The notes: generated by a model from the letters alone, not told the origin. A stretch of DNA of 64,000 bases from Castellaniella sp049673105 (GCF_049673105.1 NZ_JBATXG010000011.1:11981-75980), one strand, 5' to 3'; positions 1 through 8,890 are shown, counted from the first letter of the stretch. Program-made: numbers and translations.

Positions 1-2
1 AG

Positions 3-494
3 GAATACGAACGCAGCCGCCAACAATTCCTGCAGGACTATGCGCAGGACATGCTGACGCACACCCGATTGTTTTCCGGCATAGACGCTTTGCTGGATCA
101 ACTGGCCGATGCCTCGGTGGGCTGGGGCATCGTGACCAACAAGGTGGAATCCCTGGCCTTGCCGATCGTGCGTCACCTGGGGCTGGAACCCCGCTGTCGC
201 GTAACGGTGGGCGGCGACACGACCCCCCATGCCAAGCCGCACCCCGAACCCCTGCTGCATGCGGCCCGACAGGCGGGCTTCACCCCGGACCAATGCCTGT
301 ACGTGGGCGATGACGAGCGCGACATCGTGGCGGGCAAGGCCGCCGGCATGGCGACCGTGGTCGCCGCTTATGGCTACTGCTCGCTGGACGATCCGAACCG
401 CTGGCAGGCGGACGCTATCGCCCGCCAGCCGGCAGATCTGTGGCCCATCATTCAGCGCTGGGCGCAGCAGCGCGAGCCGAACCCGCTGCCGTAA
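3..494 (+). CDS. gph: HAD-family phosphatase, phosphoglycolate phosphatase type (5' end outside window)
   Basis: The open frame runs in from the left edge, so the N-terminus, including the nucleophile-Asp motif, lies outside the window. The visible 163 residues cover the later HAD-IA motifs: GIVTNK (motif II Thr), the Lys of AKPHPEP (motif III) and YVGDDERD (motif IV acidic pair). These fit the Gph subfamily, which hydrolyses 2-phosphoglycolate or related small phosphomonoesters in the cytoplasm. The 3' end overlaps the end of sstT on the opposite strand by 47 bp (448-494). The methionine at 51 lies inside the protein, because the same frame stays open upstream in good HAD-like sequence. Substrate specificity within the HAD superfamily is inferred only. 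Confidence 0.8.
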   Translation, partial: EYERSRQQFLQDYAQDMLTHTRLFSGIDALLDQLADASVGWGIVTNKVESLALPIVRHLGLEPRCRVTVGGDTTPHAKPHPEPLLHAARQAGFTPDQCLYVGDDERDIVAGKAAGMATVVAAYGYCSLDDPNRWQADAIARQPADLWPIIQRWAQQREPNPLP

Positions 495-1683
495 ACAGCA
501 CGTCGGTCGAGGAATTCAGGGCGGTTTCCGCCGAATCCTGCAGCACGCCGATAATGAAGCCTACCCCGACGACCTGCATCGCCAGGTCGTTGGAAATGCC
601 GAACAGACTGCACGCCACCGGAATCAGCAGCAAGGACCCGCCGGCCACGCCCGATGCACCGCAGGCGCAGACCGCCGCCACAATGCTTAGCAACAAGGCG
701 GTGAACAGGTCCACAGGCACCCCCAGCGTATTCACGGCGGCCAGCGTCAGCACCGTGATGGTGATGGCCGCGCCGGCCATATTGATCGTGGCGCCCAGGG
801 GAATCGAGACCGAATAGGTGTCTTTCTCCAGACCCAGCTTTTCACACAGCGCCATATTGACCGGAATATTGGCGGCGGAACTGCGGGTAAAGAACGCCGT
901 CACCCCCGATTCACGCAGGCAGGTCAGCACCAGGGGATAGGGATTGGCGCGAATCCGCCAGAATACGATCAGGGGATTGACCACCAGCGCCACGAAGATC
1001 ATGCAACCCAGCAGCAGGGCCAGCAGACGAGCATAATCCAGCAAGGCGCCGAACCCGGTATCGGCAATCGTGGCGGACACCAGGCCGAAGATCCCGAGGG
1101 GGGCCATGCGGATCACGACGCGCACGATAAAGGACAGCCCCAAGGACAGGTCGGCCATGATGTTCTTGGTGGTCCCATGTGCATGGCGCAAGGCGATGCC
1201 CAAGCCTACCGCCCAGGCCAGAATGCCGATGTAATTTGCTTCCAGCAGAGCATGCACCGGATTGTCCACCACGCTGAACAAGAGATTGCGCAAGACCTCG
1301 ATCACGCCGCTGGGCGGCGACAAGGTGGCATCTCCCTGTTGCAGCTGAATGGTCAGGGGGAACAGGAAGCTGGCGACCACCGCCACCAGCGCCGCCGCAA
1401 ACGTGCCCACCAGATACAAGCCCAGGATCGGCCCCAGCCGCGTCTGGGCGCCCTGTTTATGATTGGCGATAGAGGCAGCCACCAGAACGAACACCAGCAA
1501 CGGGGCGACGGCCTTCAAGGCCGACACGAACAAGCCGCCCAGCAGGCCGACAGCCTGCGCGGTATCGGGGGAGACATAAGCCAACAGCACACCGGCGATC
1601 AGGCCGATGAGGATCTGCGTCACAAGGCTGCCATTGCTGACGAACTGCAGCAGCGGATTGGGTTTGAGGGCGGTAGACGCCAT
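448..1683 (-). CDS. sstT: Na+/serine-threonine symporter SstT
   Basis: A dicarboxylate/amino acid:cation symporter (DAACS) family protein of about 411 residues with eight or more hydrophobic segments. It carries the HP2-region motif around SIPLGATINMAGAAI and the N-terminal pattern NGSLVTQILIGLIAGVLLA typical of SstT, which imports L-serine and L-threonine with sodium. I chose the Met at 1683, which starts MASTALKPNP; the frame stays open to 1713 but the extra ten residues do not look like the family N-terminus. It is convergent and overlapping with the HAD phosphatase gene and divergent from ddh, with about 200 bp between starts. Confidence 0.92.
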   Translation of the reverse strand: MASTALKPNPLLQFVSNGSLVTQILIGLIAGVLLAYVSPDTAQAVGLLGGLFVSALKAVAPLLVFVLVAASIANHKQGAQTRLGPILGLYLVGTFAAALVAVVASFLFPLTIQLQQGDATLSPPSGVIEVLRNLLFSVVDNPVHALLEANYIGILAWAVGLGIALRHAHGTTKNIMADLSLGLSFIVRVVIRMAPLGIFGLVSATIADTGFGALLDYARLLALLLGCMIFVALVVNPLIVFWRIRANPYPLVLTCLRESGVTAFFTRSSAANIPVNMALCEKLGLEKDTYSVSIPLGATINMAGAAITITVLTLAAVNTLGVPVDLFTALLLSIVAAVCACGASGVAGGSLLLIPVACSLFGISNDLAMQVVGVGFIIGVLQDSAETALNSSTDVLFTAAGSARAAAPSAE

Positions 1684-1890
1684 GACGGTACTCCAGGATG
1701 AACCACTGGCCACGGGCCAGGAAGATCAACCATGTACCTGCTCTGCCCACATCACCCCGCCCCGGAAAACCGGCAGGAGGCTGCGCCAATAAGAAATGGC
1801 CGCCATTCTAACATCCGGCCACCCTGGCCCCATGAGCCGATACAATTCATCATCCGCCGCATCCGGTCGATCACTACTGAAAGGAATTTC

Positions 1891-2880
1891 ATGGCTTCAT
1901 CCCCCATCCGCATCGGCATCGCCGGCTATGGCAATCTGGGCCGCGGCGCGCAAGCAGCCATCGCCCGCCATGCCGACATGCAGTTGGTCGGCGTCTTCAC
2001 GCGCCGCGATCCCGGATCCCTGGTGCTGGACGATCCGTCGGTGCCGGTCTGGTCGCTGGACAGCGCAGCAGCACGCCGCGACGACATCGATGTCCTGATT
2101 CTGTGCGGCGGGTCCAAGGACGATCTGCCGGTGCAAGGCCCGGAACTGGCCCAATGGTTCACCACCGTGGACAGCTATGACACCCATGCCCGCATCCCCC
2201 AGTATTTCCAGGCGGTCGATCACGTAGCGCGCGCGCATGGCAATCTGTCCATCCTGGCCGTCGGCTGGGATCCCGGCCTGTTCTCCATCAACCGCCTGAT
2301 GGGCGAGGCCATTCTGCCCGAGGGCGACACCTATACGTTCTGGGGCAAGGGCCTAAGCCAAGGCCATTCTGACGCCATCCGCCACGTGCCGGGCGTGGCC
2401 GCAGGGGTGCAATACACCATCCCGGCGCAGGACGCGATCGAACGGGTACGTTCCGGCCACCGACCGACCCTGAGCACGCGTGAAAAACACACGCGCACCT
2501 GCTATGTCGTGCTGCAGGACGGCGCCGATGCGCAACAGGTGGAACAGGCCATCGTAACCATGCCGGACTATTTTGCCGACTACGACACCACCGTGCATTT
2601 CATCGATGCAGATACGCTGCAGCGCGAGCACGCCGGCATGCCGCACGGGGGCTTTGTCATCCGCAGCGGCCAATCGGGCCGGGATGATCAGCAGGTGATG
2701 GAATATTCCCTGAAACTGGCCAGCAATCCCGGTTTCACATCCAGCGTGCTGGTCGCCTATGCGCGGGCCGCCTGGCGTATGAAATCCGCCGGAGAAAGCG
2801 GCGCCCGCACGGTCTTTGACGTGGCCCCCGGCCTGCTGTCCCCCAAATCTGCGGCGGACCTGCGCCGCGAACTTCTATAG
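1891..2880 (+). CDS. ddh: meso-diaminopimelate D-dehydrogenase
   Basis: The 329-residue product matches the length and layout of Ddh, the NADP-dependent enzyme that makes meso-diaminopimelate from tetrahydrodipicolinate and ammonia in one step. The N-terminal Rossmann motif is GIAGYGNLGRG (about residues 8-18), followed by FTRRDP; SVGWDPG-like (AVGWDPGLFS) and WGKGLSQGHSDA match the substrate-binding regions. ATG at 1891 follows AAGGAAT at 1881-1887; the frame stays open upstream to 1732 but without family-like sequence. It is followed 11 bp later by the DUF924 gene, probably co-transcribed. The genome also has dapB (59151), so two routes to meso-DAP may coexist. Confidence 0.9.
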   Translation: MASSPIRIGIAGYGNLGRGAQAAIARHADMQLVGVFTRRDPGSLVLDDPSVPVWSLDSAAARRDDIDVLILCGGSKDDLPVQGPELAQWFTTVDSYDTHARIPQYFQAVDHVARAHGNLSILAVGWDPGLFSINRLMGEAILPEGDTYTFWGKGLSQGHSDAIRHVPGVAAGVQYTIPAQDAIERVRSGHRPTLSTREKHTRTCYVVLQDGADAQQVEQAIVTMPDYFADYDTTVHFIDADTLQREHAGMPHGGFVIRSGQSGRDDQQVMEYSLKLASNPGFTSSVLVAYARAAWRMKSAGESGARTVFDVAPGLLSPKSAADLRRELL

Positions 2881-2891
2881 GCAAAACTGTC

Positions 2892-3455
2892 ATGACGACT
2901 TCCCGCCACTCTCCGACCGCCCTCGCGCCAACTGCCCAGGCCATGATCGATTTCTGGCGGGAAGCCGGGCCAGCGAAATGGTTCGCCAAAGATGCGGCAT
3001 TCGATGCCGCCTTCCGCAGCCGTTTCTACGACGCCCATTACGCAGCAGCGCGCCAGGAACTGGAAGACTGGTTGCAGCAGCCCGAATCCGCCCTGGCGCT
3101 GATCCTGCTGCTGGACCAGTATCCGCGCAATGCCTTTCGCGACACGGGCCATATGTTCGCCACCGACGGGCTGGCGCTGGCTTATGCGCGCCGCAGCCTG
3201 GGCTTTCTGGACCAGCTCGAACCCTCCCTGCGCAATTTCATCTGCCTGCCCTTCATGCATTCCGAAGACCTGGCCGTCCAGCGCGAAGCCTTGATTTTGT
3301 ATCACCAGCATGCGCCTGATTCCATGCCTTGGGCGAAGATGCATTACGACATCATTATCCGATTCGGTCGGTTTCCCCACCGCAATGCCGCGCTAGGCCG
3401 CATCACCAGCGCCGAAGAACAGGCCTTTCTGGATTCCGGGGGATTCTCTGGGTAA
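2892..3455 (+). CDS. DUF924 family protein
   Basis: A 187-residue cytoplasmic protein with the hallmarks of DUF924: an N-terminal FWREAG with WFAKD, the central ALILLLDQYPRNAFR block, and FICLPFMHSEDLAVQ towards the C-terminus. The fold is helical and tetratricopeptide-like, but the biochemical role of the family is not established. It starts 11 bp after ddh and is probably in the same transcript. It is convergent with the DMT transporter, whose stop is about 24 bp away. No signal peptide or membrane segment is visible. Confidence 0.85.
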   Translation: MTTSRHSPTALAPTAQAMIDFWREAGPAKWFAKDAAFDAAFRSRFYDAHYAAARQELEDWLQQPESALALILLLDQYPRNAFRDTGHMFATDGLALAYARRSLGFLDQLEPSLRNFICLPFMHSEDLAVQREALILYHQHAPDSMPWAKMHYDIIIRFGRFPHRNAALGRITSAEEQAFLDSGGFSG

Positions 3456-3479
3456 GGTCAGTCGGCGGCTTGCCACGCA

Positions 3480-4406
3480 TCACGCTGCCCTGCCGATACG
3501 CCACTGCGCGTACCAGCCATAGCCGCTGAGCAGCACGACGCCCGCCACGACCAACAAGGACCCCAGCAGAAAACCCGGCCCGATGGGCTCGTCCAACAAC
3601 CAGGCGCCCAGGATCACGCCAAACAAAGGCGTCAGGAATGAAAAGACGCCCAGGCGCGACGCCAGGTATTTTGTCAGCAGCCAGAACCAGGCCAGATAGC
3701 TGAAAAACGCCACGAACACGACCTGAAAGGCCAACCCCGCCCAGACCAGCGGCGTGGAATGAAAAGTCGTCTGCCCCATCAGCATCGCCGCCAACAGCAA
3801 TAACGTCGAACCGCCTGCCAACTGGTACATCAGGGTCTGGCTGGCCGGCAGCGACGCCAGCGGTGTCACCCGGACCACAACAGTCGTCGCCCCCCATGCC
3901 GCACCGCCAAACAAGGCTAGCAGATCCCCCCACAGCATGGCGCTGGCCAAGGTCGGCGTATGGTCTCCACGCAGCAGAAAGGCGATCCCCACGCCGACAA
4001 ACGCTAGAACGACCCCGGCCCATTGCACTGCGGCCAGGCGTTCCTCGGCCAGTTTCCAGTGCAATCCGATCGCGGCGAAGATCGGCGCCGTATACAGCAA
4101 GACAATCACGTGGCCCGCGGTGGTGAAACGCAGGCTTTCTCCGATCAGGATGAATTCCAGAGCGTACAGGGCGCCGGCGCACAGGCCGGGTTTCCAGAGG
4201 GCCAAGGCGCCGCCGATCCGTTCACGCCGCCAAATCATCGCCACACCGACCAGCAGACCGCCCAGCGCCGTGCGCACGCCAATCTGAAACACAGGGGAAA
4301 AGTCCTCGGTCGTGGCCTTGAGCGCAATCTGCTGCATCGCCCAGATCAGGCACAGCAACAGCATGAGTCCGGACGCCCGGCCATCCATGGGTTGACGGTG
4401 TTCCAC
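3480..4406 (-). CDS. DMT-superfamily (EamA) permease
   Basis: A 308-residue protein of about ten hydrophobic helices in two repeated EamA halves (the second begins near LVWAGLAFQVVFVAFFSYLA). This is typical of the drug/metabolite exporter superfamily, whose members export amino acids, metabolites or toxic compounds; the substrate cannot be read from sequence. I kept GTG at 4406 because GGGGA stands seven bases before it; an ATG six codons in is the alternative. It stands alone between convergent DUF924 and the CMD/ECF pair. Confidence 0.85.
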   Translation of the reverse strand: MEHRQPMDGRASGLMLLLCLIWAMQQIALKATTEDFSPVFQIGVRTALGGLLVGVAMIWRRERIGGALALWKPGLCAGALYALEFILIGESLRFTTAGHVIVLLYTAPIFAAIGLHWKLAEERLAAVQWAGVVLAFVGVGIAFLLRGDHTPTLASAMLWGDLLALFGGAAWGATTVVVRVTPLASLPASQTLMYQLAGGSTLLLLAAMLMGQTTFHSTPLVWAGLAFQVVFVAFFSYLAWFWLLTKYLASRLGVFSFLTPLFGVILGAWLLDEPIGPGFLLGSLLVVAGVVLLSGYGWYAQWRIGRAA

Positions 4407-4579
4407 GCAAGAATCCCCAGACTAAAGCCCGTATTGTAGGGTGTCCATCATGGATTTTCGGTCTGACCGGATGCGTGAGCCGCCCCTGCCCCTGCCGGCA
4501 ACAGGGGTTCGCTGGCTCAGTACAAATACCAGGTCTATGATGATAGAGGCATCAACCATCATCGCATCAGGAGCCGCTC

Positions 4580-4927
4580 ATGGATTCGCCTATGTTCCCC
4601 CCAGCCTCCGCCGATCTCGCCAAACGCCGCGCCGAACTGGCCCCCGAACCGCTGGCTGCGTTCAAGGCCTTCAGCAAAGCCGTCTTTGCGCCCGGCGCCC
4701 TGGATGCCAAGACCAAGCAGTTGATCGCTGTCGCCGTCGCCCATGTCACCCAGTGTCCCTACTGCATCAAGGGCCACACCGAAGGCGCATCGCGCGCAGG
4801 CGCCACGGATGCCGAAATCATGGAAGCCATCTGGGTCGCTGCCGAAATGCGGGCCGGTGGGGCCTATGCGCATTCCAACCTGGCCCTGCAAACCCTGGAT
4901 GGCCTGCACGGCAAAGACCACGCCTGA
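4580..4927 (+). CDS. Carboxymuconolactone decarboxylase (AhpD-like) family protein
   Basis: A 115-residue small helical protein with the CMD/AhpD redox core: CPYCIKGHTEGASRAGAT carries the CxxC pair and the downstream His of AhpD-like proteins. Such proteins often act as thiol-based peroxidase partners or oxidative-stress proteins. The start is set by AGGAG at about 4568-4572 before ATG 4580. A sigma factor gene begins 84 bp downstream on the same strand, so the pair is probably a stress-response unit. A larger frame covering this region (4441-5313) is a shadow. Confidence 0.88.
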   Translation: MDSPMFPPASADLAKRRAELAPEPLAAFKAFSKAVFAPGALDAKTKQLIAVAVAHVTQCPYCIKGHTEGASRAGATDAEIMEAIWVAAEMRAGGAYAHSNLALQTLDGLHGKDHA

Positions 4928-5011
4928 TCCGGCTGGCCGCCAGACGGGGCTGTGAAACGTTTTCCCGCCTGGCTGCATCCAATCACGTCCAGGCCTATTC
5001 GGGGAAGCAAA

Positions 5012-5731
5012 GTGGATACTCAAATTCCGCAGGACTTATCAAAGGAAAGCGATCTATCGCTGATCAGCTGGTGCCGTGCCGGCCAGTTGCAGGCATTCGA
5101 TTTGCTGATGCGCCGGCACAACCAGCAACTGTACCGGGCCGCGCGCAGCGTGCTGCACGACGAGGCCGAAGCCGAGGACGCCGTCCAAGAGGCCTGGTGG
5201 AAAGCCTACCAGCACTTGGCGGATTTCCGCGCCGACGCGCAACCCGCCACATGGCTGACCCGCATCGCAGTGAACGAAGCCCTGATGCGCCTTCGACGAA
5301 ACAAAACCCGTGAAGCCCACATCCAATCGGCATATCAGGTTTCCACTGAACCAGACAATATGCATACGCCCGGCTCCGACCTTCCGGCTTCCAATGCCAC
5401 TCGCCCAGACCAAGCCGCCTGGCGGGCGGAGTTGCGCCATCAGATAGAAGAGCGCATCGATGCCCTGCCCGACATATACCGGACGGTTTTCATGCTGCGC
5501 GGGGTCGAGGAAATGTCCGCCGCCGAGGTCGCCCAGGTCTTGAACATGCCGGAGGCGACCGTCCGGGTGCGCTTCATGCGGGCCCGTCGCTTGTTGCAGG
5601 ACGCCCTGAAGCAGGATTTCGACCCGCAGACCAGCCAGGCATTCTCGTTTGCCGGAGAACGCTGCAACCGCATCGTCGCAGGCGTTCACGCCCGGATGCG
5701 GGCTGCCGGCATTCTGAAGGATTCCACCTGA
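5012..5731 (+). CDS. ECF RNA polymerase sigma factor
   Basis: A 239-residue group 4 sigma factor. Region 2 runs from about residue 23 to 95 (AFDLLMRRHNQQLYRAAR, then the DEAEAEDAVQEAWWKAY helix and RADAQPATWLTRIAVNEA). Region 4 runs from about 140 to 200, with the helix-turn-helix EMSAAEVAQVLNMPEATVRVR. The roughly 35-residue tail after region 4 contains AFSFAGERCNRIV, seen in some sigma factors of this type. I chose GTG 5012 with GGGGA at 5001-5005; another GTG at 4952 would add 20 non-conserved residues. No anti-sigma gene follows: the next gene, lplA, is convergent. The partner is probably the CMD protein upstream. Confidence 0.88.
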   Translation: MDTQIPQDLSKESDLSLISWCRAGQLQAFDLLMRRHNQQLYRAARSVLHDEAEAEDAVQEAWWKAYQHLADFRADAQPATWLTRIAVNEALMRLRRNKTREAHIQSAYQVSTEPDNMHTPGSDLPASNATRPDQAAWRAELRHQIEERIDALPDIYRTVFMLRGVEEMSAAEVAQVLNMPEATVRVRFMRARRLLQDALKQDFDPQTSQAFSFAGERCNRIVAGVHARMRAAGILKDST

Positions 5732-5776
5732 CCCAAGACGGCACCGCCCCCGTCAGGTACCCCCCGAGCGATCATG

Positions 5777-6565
5777 CTAAGGGACTTTGGCCAGCCATTC
5801 GGGAGCGCCGAATTTTTCCCCGATCAAACGCTCGGCCTGAGCCAGTTCGTCGACTGTCAAGCTGTCATCCCGCAAGCCATTGCGCTGCCGAAACGTATCC
5901 AGCATACGGGCGATGATGGCTTCCCTGGACAGACCGGTCTGGCTGCGCAGCGGGTCCACACGCTTGGCGGCGGACGTAGTGCCCTTGTCTGATAGTTTTT
6001 CCCGACCGATACGCAGAACCTGCAGCATCTTGTCCGCGTCGATGTCGTAGGCCATGGTCACGTGATGCAGCACGGCGCCGCCCCGGCGGGCCTGGGCGGC
6101 GCCGCCGATCTTGCCACCCTCGGAGGTGATGTCGTTCAGCGGCTGATACCAGGCTTTGATGCCCAGATCCCCCAGTGCCTGCAAGACGAAATCATCCATA
6201 TAGGCATAGGCATCGCGAAAACTCATGCCGTCCACCAGGGACAGCGGCGCATAGATCGAATACGTGATGGTATTGCCGGGTTCCACGAACATCGCGCCGC
6301 CGCCGCTGATGCGGCGCACGATCTGAATACCTTGAGCCTGGGCCGCCTGGGCGTCCACCTCGTTTTTCAGGGATTGGAAAATACCGATGACGACGGCGGG
6401 CGCGGCCCATTCCCAGATGCGCAGGGTCGGCGCCCGGCGACCGGCGGCGACCTCGTCCAGCAGCACCTGATCCAGGGCCATGTGCTGCAAGGGCATCAAA
6501 GGCGCTGGATGCAGCAGTTGCCAGTCGAAATCGGTCCAGGCGCTGCGGGGCGCGGATTCGCTCAT
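5777..6565 (-). CDS. lplA: Lipoate-protein ligase A, catalytic subunit
   Basis: A 262-residue biotin/lipoate ligase-fold protein with RRISGGGAMF (about residues 84-93, adenylate/lipoate binding) and the catalytic lysine in SEGGKIGG. It activates lipoate with ATP and attaches it to E2 subunits of 2-oxoacid dehydrogenases and to GcvH. E. coli LplA carries an additional C-terminal accessory domain in the same chain; here that domain is a separate upstream gene. The ATG overlaps the TGA of that gene (ATGA at 6562-6565), indicating translational coupling. Convergent with the sigma factor gene. Confidence 0.87.
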   Translation of the reverse strand: MSESAPRSAWTDFDWQLLHPAPLMPLQHMALDQVLLDEVAAGRRAPTLRIWEWAAPAVVIGIFQSLKNEVDAQAAQAQGIQIVRRISGGGAMFVEPGNTITYSIYAPLSLVDGMSFRDAYAYMDDFVLQALGDLGIKAWYQPLNDITSEGGKIGGAAQARRGGAVLHHVTMAYDIDADKMLQVLRIGREKLSDKGTTSAAKRVDPLRSQTGLSREAIIARMLDTFRQRNGLRDDSLTVDELAQAERLIGEKFGAPEWLAKVP

Positions 6566-6864
6566 AGCGCCCTCTGGATCACGACGGCGATCCCTTCCGG
6601 GGTCAGGCCGAACATCTGAACATCCGTCCCCAGGACATCATTCACCGCCCGCGTCAGGCGCGCCGCATCGGCATCTGCCGGCAGGCCTTCCAGCGCTGCG
6701 TTGATGGCATCCAGAGTCTCGGGCGGTTCGAGAAAGAAATCCCCCGACAACCGCACTTTGCTCAAGCAGCCATCCACCACCTGCAGATCCACCACCACCA
6801 GCTTTCCGCCTGGGATTTTGTATTCGCCATGCCCTGGGTCAGGGTTCACAGTAGGACTATTCAT
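6562..6864 (-). CDS. lplB: Lipoate-protein ligase accessory subunit (LplB-like)
   Basis: A 100-residue protein starting MNSPTVNPDPGHGEYKIPGG. The pattern HGEYKIPGGKLVVVDLQV, then SGDFFLEPPE and LTRAVNDVLG, matches the accessory domain of lipoate ligases, which in Thermoplasma-type enzymes is the separate subunit LplB needed for lipoate adenylation. I chose the ATG at 6864; the open frame to 6921 adds 19 residues without family similarity. It overlaps lplA by four bases, so equimolar synthesis of the two parts is likely. Assignment rests on domain recognition and gene pairing. Confidence 0.8.
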   Translation of the reverse strand: MNSPTVNPDPGHGEYKIPGGKLVVVDLQVVDGCLSKVRLSGDFFLEPPETLDAINAALEGLPADADAARLTRAVNDVLGTDVQMFGLTPEGIAVVIQRAL

Positions 6865-6922
6865 CCGTTTTTTCCGCCAATCGTGTGGACTAAGATTGAA
6901 GCTTCGTTGCACAGCCGCCATT

Positions 6923-8458
6923 ATGACCGCGATCCCCCCTGAAAAACAGGATTCCCCCTACAGCCAGCCCGCCGACATCGCTCCGGTCGCTCACCGAGGC
7001 TGGATACTCGCCGCCCTGATGCTGACCATGTCGCTGGCGGCCATGGACATCACCATCGTCGCCACCGTGATTCCGCAGATCGTCGGCGACCTGGGCGGCT
7101 TCGATCAATTCACCTGGCTGTTCTCCATCTACCTGCTGGCCCAGACCGTCACCATCCCCATCTACGGCAAACTGTCCGATCTGTATGGCCGCAAACCGGT
7201 GCTGATCGGCGGGTCCGCCTTGTTCCTGCTGGGCTCGGCGGCCTGCGCCCTGGCCTGGGGCATGGTGCCGCTGATCGTCTTTCGCGCCATACAGGGCCTG
7301 GGGGCCGGATCCATCATGGCCACGGTCAACACACTGGCGGGCGATCTGTACTCGACCCGCGAACGCGCCAGGGTGCAAGGCTGGCTGTCCAGCGTCTGGG
7401 GCATGGCCGCCATCGCCGGCCCCACCCTGGGCGGCGCTTTTGCCGAATATGCCACGTGGCGCTGGGTCTTCCTGATCAATCTCCCCATCGGACTGGCGGC
7501 CATCGGCCTGATCGCTCGTTACCTGCACGAGCAGGCGCCCGCCCAGCGGCATGCCATCGACTACGTCGGCGCCATCCTGATGATGCTGACGGGGGCCGTC
7601 GGGGTCTTCGGCCTGCTGCAAGGGGGCAACGCCTGGGCATGGCTGTCCGGCCCCAGCCTGGCGACCTTCACCCTGTTCACACTGCTGATCATCGCCACCG
7701 TGAAGCGCGAACGGCGCGCCGCCGAACCCATCATGCCCGGATGGGTCTGGCGCCACCGGCTGATGCTGGGCTCGAACCTGGGCGCGCTGGGCATGGGCCT
7801 GGTCATGATGGCGCCGGGGACTTATCTGCCGGTGTTCGCCCAATCGGTCATGGGCCTGGGGCCGATCAGCGCCGGCCTGGTGCTGGCCAGCATGAGCCTG
7901 GGCTGGGTCTGTGCATCCGCGTGGTCGGGGCGCCTGTATCTGCAGTTCGGCTTCCGGGATACGGCGCTGTTTGGCGGTGTCCTGATTCTGTTGGCGATCC
8001 TGGGGTTCGTTGCCTTGCCACCCCAGCCTGCCACCTGGCTCGTCACCGCAGACCAGGTCCTGCTGGGCGCCGGCTTCGGCATGCTGTCCACTCCCCTGTT
8101 GGTCAGCGTGCAATCCGTCGTTCCCTGGCACCAGCGCGGCGTCGCCACCAGCGCCAATATGTGGTCGCGTTACCTGGGGCAGAGCCTGGGGGCCGCCGTG
8201 GTCGGTGCGCTGTTCAACAACACCATGCGCGACGCGCTGGCTGCCGCGCCGGCCGCGCTGGATGGCGCCCTGCCCACCGTCAACGGCGTCATCACGGCGC
8301 TGCAGACGGACCCGGTTGCATCCGCCACCCGCCAGTATCTGTTATCGGCCTTCGATGCGGCCACCCATCAGGTCTACATGGGGATGATCGGCATTGCGGT
8401 TCTGACGCTGCTGGCCGTGCTGCTGATGCCGCGACACACTGAACAGGCGACGGCCTGA
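6923..8458 (+). CDS. DHA2-family MFS exporter (14-TM, EmrB/QacA type)
   Basis: A 511-residue major facilitator with about 14 hydrophobic segments. Motif C-like and DHA2 signatures are visible: MDITIVATVIPQIVGDLGG in helix 1, GKLSDLYGRKPVLIGG (motif A) after helix 2, and FRAIQGLGAGSI with WRWVFLINLPIGLAA later. This family exports drugs and other amphiphiles by proton antiport across the inner membrane. The start at ATG 6923 gives a standard cytoplasmic N-terminus; the frame upstream to 6701 overlaps lplB and is not family-like. No membrane-fusion partner gene is adjacent, so it may work alone. Confidence 0.9.
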   Translation: MTAIPPEKQDSPYSQPADIAPVAHRGWILAALMLTMSLAAMDITIVATVIPQIVGDLGGFDQFTWLFSIYLLAQTVTIPIYGKLSDLYGRKPVLIGGSALFLLGSAACALAWGMVPLIVFRAIQGLGAGSIMATVNTLAGDLYSTRERARVQGWLSSVWGMAAIAGPTLGGAFAEYATWRWVFLINLPIGLAAIGLIARYLHEQAPAQRHAIDYVGAILMMLTGAVGVFGLLQGGNAWAWLSGPSLATFTLFTLLIIATVKRERRAAEPIMPGWVWRHRLMLGSNLGALGMGLVMMAPGTYLPVFAQSVMGLGPISAGLVLASMSLGWVCASAWSGRLYLQFGFRDTALFGGVLILLAILGFVALPPQPATWLVTADQVLLGAGFGMLSTPLLVSVQSVVPWHQRGVATSANMWSRYLGQSLGAAVVGALFNNTMRDALAAAPAALDGALPTVNGVITALQTDPVASATRQYLLSAFDAATHQVYMGMIGIAVLTLLAVLLMPRHTEQATA

Positions 8459-8524
8459 TCCATGCCAGCCCCACGACACGGCAGCCAGGCCGGAAAGCAC
8501 CGGGCGCCGCCCGTCCAGACAGAT

Positions 8525-8890
8525 TCAGGCCGGCTGGCTTTCGCAGAGCAGCTCTGGCAGATCACGCAGCACCACACTGGCATCCAGCGAACGCAGCGGC
8601 ACGCCTGCATCCGTCGGGATGCGACCGCCGACCTGCAGCATCTGATAACGCAGGCAACAGACCCGCAGGAATGAGGCGAAATTGCCGGTCTCGCCCCGAT
8701 GCTGCAGCAATTCGTCGTACAGACGCTCGATCAGTTGAGTCACCCGCATGCCGTCGCGCCGGGCAATGTCTTCCAGCACATGCCAGAACAGATGTTCCAG
8801 ACGGACGCTGGTCGCCACGCCATGCAGGCGCAGCGAACGGCTTTCACTGTCGTAGGACCCGGGATTGGCCCGGATGAAGATTTCACACAT
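8525..8890 (-). CDS. Ribbon-helix-helix domain protein
   Basis: A 121-residue protein whose N-terminal two-thirds fit the RHH_4 type of DNA-binding domain: the beta-strand region RSLRLHGVATSVRLEHLFW is followed by helices around LEDIARRDGMRVTQLIERLYDEL. The C-terminal 35 residues are not recognisable. AGGAG lies about nine bases before ATG 8890. The family is common in proteobacteria as small repressor-like proteins, but targets are unknown. It lies downstream of the PfpI gene on the same strand (63 bp gap) and convergent with the exporter gene. Confidence 0.75.
   Translation of the reverse strand: MCEIFIRANPGSYDSESRSLRLHGVATSVRLEHLFWHVLEDIARRDGMRVTQLIERLYDELLQHRGETGNFASFLRVCCLRYQMLQVGGRIPTDAGVPLRSLDASVVLRDLPELLCESQPA

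Noticed and set aside
4441..5313. 290-codon frame covering the CMD gene and the start of the sigma factor gene
   Set aside because: Overlaps two better-supported genes in other frames and has an Arg-rich shadow composition.
6890..8131. 413-codon minus-strand open frame across the DHA2 exporter
   Set aside because: Antisense shadow, Gln/Gly/His-rich; the sense strand has a full 14-helix MFS protein.
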